From: Comamonadaceae bacterium
GTDB taxonomy: Bacteria > Pseudomonadota > Gammaproteobacteria > Burkholderiales > Burkholderiaceae_C
Direction of reading: 5' to 3'
Assembly: GCA_947476465.1 (NCBI GenBank)
Contig: CANJQN010000044.1
Location: 1 to 38,143, forward strand
Length of the DNA: 38,143 nucleotides
Part shown: in pieces, positions 33,327 through 38,143 of the stretch
How the letters are laid out: each line of letters opens with the position of its first letter
How positions within the stretch are numbered: the first letter of the stretch is position 1
Position numbers and translations under genes: made by a program
The notes under the pieces: model-generated
What the model was told of the DNA's origin: nothing
The model's database searches: none
The model's input: only the letters and a program-made list of their open reading frames with translations

Positions 33327-33370
33327 ATCGGCATCCGATTTACGAGGCTGGTTTCACGACCAGCCTTTTG
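33325..33370 (+). terminator. Terminator/attenuator between rplL and rpoB
   Basis: AAATCGG (33325-33331) pairs with CCGATTT (33335-33341), overlapping the rplL stop. Then GGCTGGT (33346-33352) pairs with ACCAGCC (33359-33365) and is followed by TTTTG. The second is a classic intrinsic terminator shape with a short T run. In E. coli a partial terminator at this place lowers rpoBC relative to rplJL; the same role is likely here. Confidence 0.8.
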
Positions 33371-33514
33371 CGCTTTCAGAGCGCACCTGGAAACTTCGCT
33401 GCATGCGGAGCTTCCAAGTGTCTTCTGACCCCGACTGCAGAAGACGCCTTGGTACGGGCGATGTGCAATGCATCGCTGTCCGCCATGGTTGGTAGTGGCC
33501 AACCCGCCAAGCCT

Positions 33515-33546
33515 GTCGAGCCCCTCGCTGCCCGAGGACGCTCGAC
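33515..33546 (+). promoter_or_regulatory. Two-part hairpin in the rpoB leader
   Basis: GTCGAGC (33515-33521) pairs with GCTCGAC (33540-33546), enclosing CCTCG/CGAGG (33523-33527 with 33533-33537). It lies 37 bases before the rpoB ATG. A further hairpin TCTTCTG/CAGAAGA is at about 33420-33446. The whole rplL-rpoB gap is 257 bases and has no gene. A role in rpoB translation control or mRNA processing is inference. Confidence 0.45.
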
Positions 33547-33583
33547 GAGACAGTTGCGCAAGAGCTCATAGCCCGGAGACCTC

Positions 33584-37696
<4,113 letters not shown>

Positions 37697-37698
37697 TG

Positions 37699-37769
37699 GC
37701 CCACCCCCGACGCGCCTTCGGCGCCTCCCCCTCAAGGGGACGCAGCCAGCAGCCCGGCAAAGCCGGTTC
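37699..37769 (+). repeat. Stop-adjacent triple-hairpin repeat, copy C (after rpoB)
   Basis: Two bases after the rpoB TGA comes GCCCACCCCCGACG, one base different from copies A and B. Hairpins GCGCC-TTC-GGCGC, CCCC-TCAA-GGGG and CCGGC-AAA-GCCGG follow, ending GGTTC. It fills much of the 162-base rpoB-rpoC spacer (E. coli has about half that length). Because rpoC is essential and must be made with rpoB, this copy cannot be a full terminator unless rpoC has its own promoter. Confidence 0.85.
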
Positions 37770-37858
37770 TGCGGCTGCCCCGACCGATCCGGTCTGTGTC
37801 ATGCATCGCGCGGCGCGCGTGCGTGGCGAAGCAAACGAATAGAGAAGGGAAAGAGTCA

Positions 37859-38143
37859 ATGAAATCGCTACTCGACCTGTTCAAGCAATTCACGCCGGAC
37901 GAGCATTTCGATGCCATCCGCATCGGCATGGCCTCGCCGGAGAAGATCCGTTCGTGGTCCTTCGGCGAGGTGAAAAAGCCCGAGACCATCAACTACCGCA
38001 CCTTCAAGCCCGAGCGCGACGGCCTGTTCTGCGCCAAGATCTTCGGCCCCATCAAGGACTACGAGTGCCTGTGCGGCAAGTACAAGCGCCTCAAGCACCG
38101 CGGCGTGATCTGCGAGAAGTGCGGCGTTGAAGTCACGCAGACC
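37859..38143 (+). CDS. rpoC: DNA-directed RNA polymerase subunit beta', N-terminal part (cut by window edge)
   Basis: Ninety-five codons are visible, starting MKSLLDLFKQFTPDEHFDAI. The zinc-binding site of the N-terminus is complete, with Cys70, Cys72, Cys85 and Cys88, at the same positions as in E. coli. A GAAGGGAAAGAG ribosome binding site precedes the ATG. The catalytic NADFDGD motif lies outside the window. Confidence 0.97.
   Translation, partial: MKSLLDLFKQFTPDEHFDAIRIGMASPEKIRSWSFGEVKKPETINYRTFKPERDGLFCAKIFGPIKDYECLCGKYKRLKHRGVICEKCGVEVTQT

Overview
The window is GC-rich chromosomal DNA of a betaproteobacterium, most likely order Burkholderiales and family Comamonadaceae. The evidence is the protein sequences (long zinc-free S14, OxyR with Cys199/Cys208, betaproteobacterial RpoB), the gene order recG-oxyR-ubiA, a Bug-family (TctC) solute-binding protein, and a dispersed GC-rich repeat that I recall from that family. 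Almost all genes are housekeeping; there are no rRNA genes, prophage or CRISPR array.

Layout. (1) 1-217: the first 11 codons of an IS110-family transposase at the left edge, next to an inverted pair of dRS3-like palindromes. (2) 218-9074: queA-tgt (queuosine), divergent from recG-oxyR-ubiA, then proC convergent with ubiA, then glpD. (3) 9071-17915: spc and alpha ribosomal operons (rplN to secY, rpmJ, rpsM, rpsK, rpsD, rpoA, rplQ). They start at rplN from their own promoter and are not joined to an S10 operon. (4) 17979-18055: initiator tRNA-Met with its terminator. (5) 18130-20785: a three-gene accessory cassette on the minus strand (Bug solute-binding protein, SDR dehydrogenase, alpha/beta hydrolase). 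(6) 21025-24787: hemJ, a VanZ-like membrane protein, a thioredoxin-like [2Fe-2S] ferredoxin, a small alpha/beta hydrolase and a D,D-carboxypeptidase. (7) 24828-29526: str operon rpsL-rpsG-fusA-tuf. (8) 29705 to the end: tRNA-Trp, secE, nusG, rplK, rplA, rplJ, rplL, rpoB and the first 95 codons of rpoC.

Together, regions 3, 7 and 8 encode much of the ribosome, RNA polymerase alpha and beta, elongation factors G and Tu, and the SecY/SecE translocon core. The str operon runs directly through tuf into tRNA-Trp-secE, so the fusA-tuf and tuf-secE neighbourhoods, separate in many relatives as I recall them, are joined here at one tuf gene.

The most interesting unexplained signal is a 71-78 bp element of three consecutive hairpins. 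It occurs three times and each copy begins 0-2 bases after a stop codon (proC, fusA, rpoB). One hairpin keeps its pairing while its sequence changes. Several ribosomal spacers also hold hairpins that look like leaders or attenuators. I found no convincing new multi-gene defence or metabolic system.
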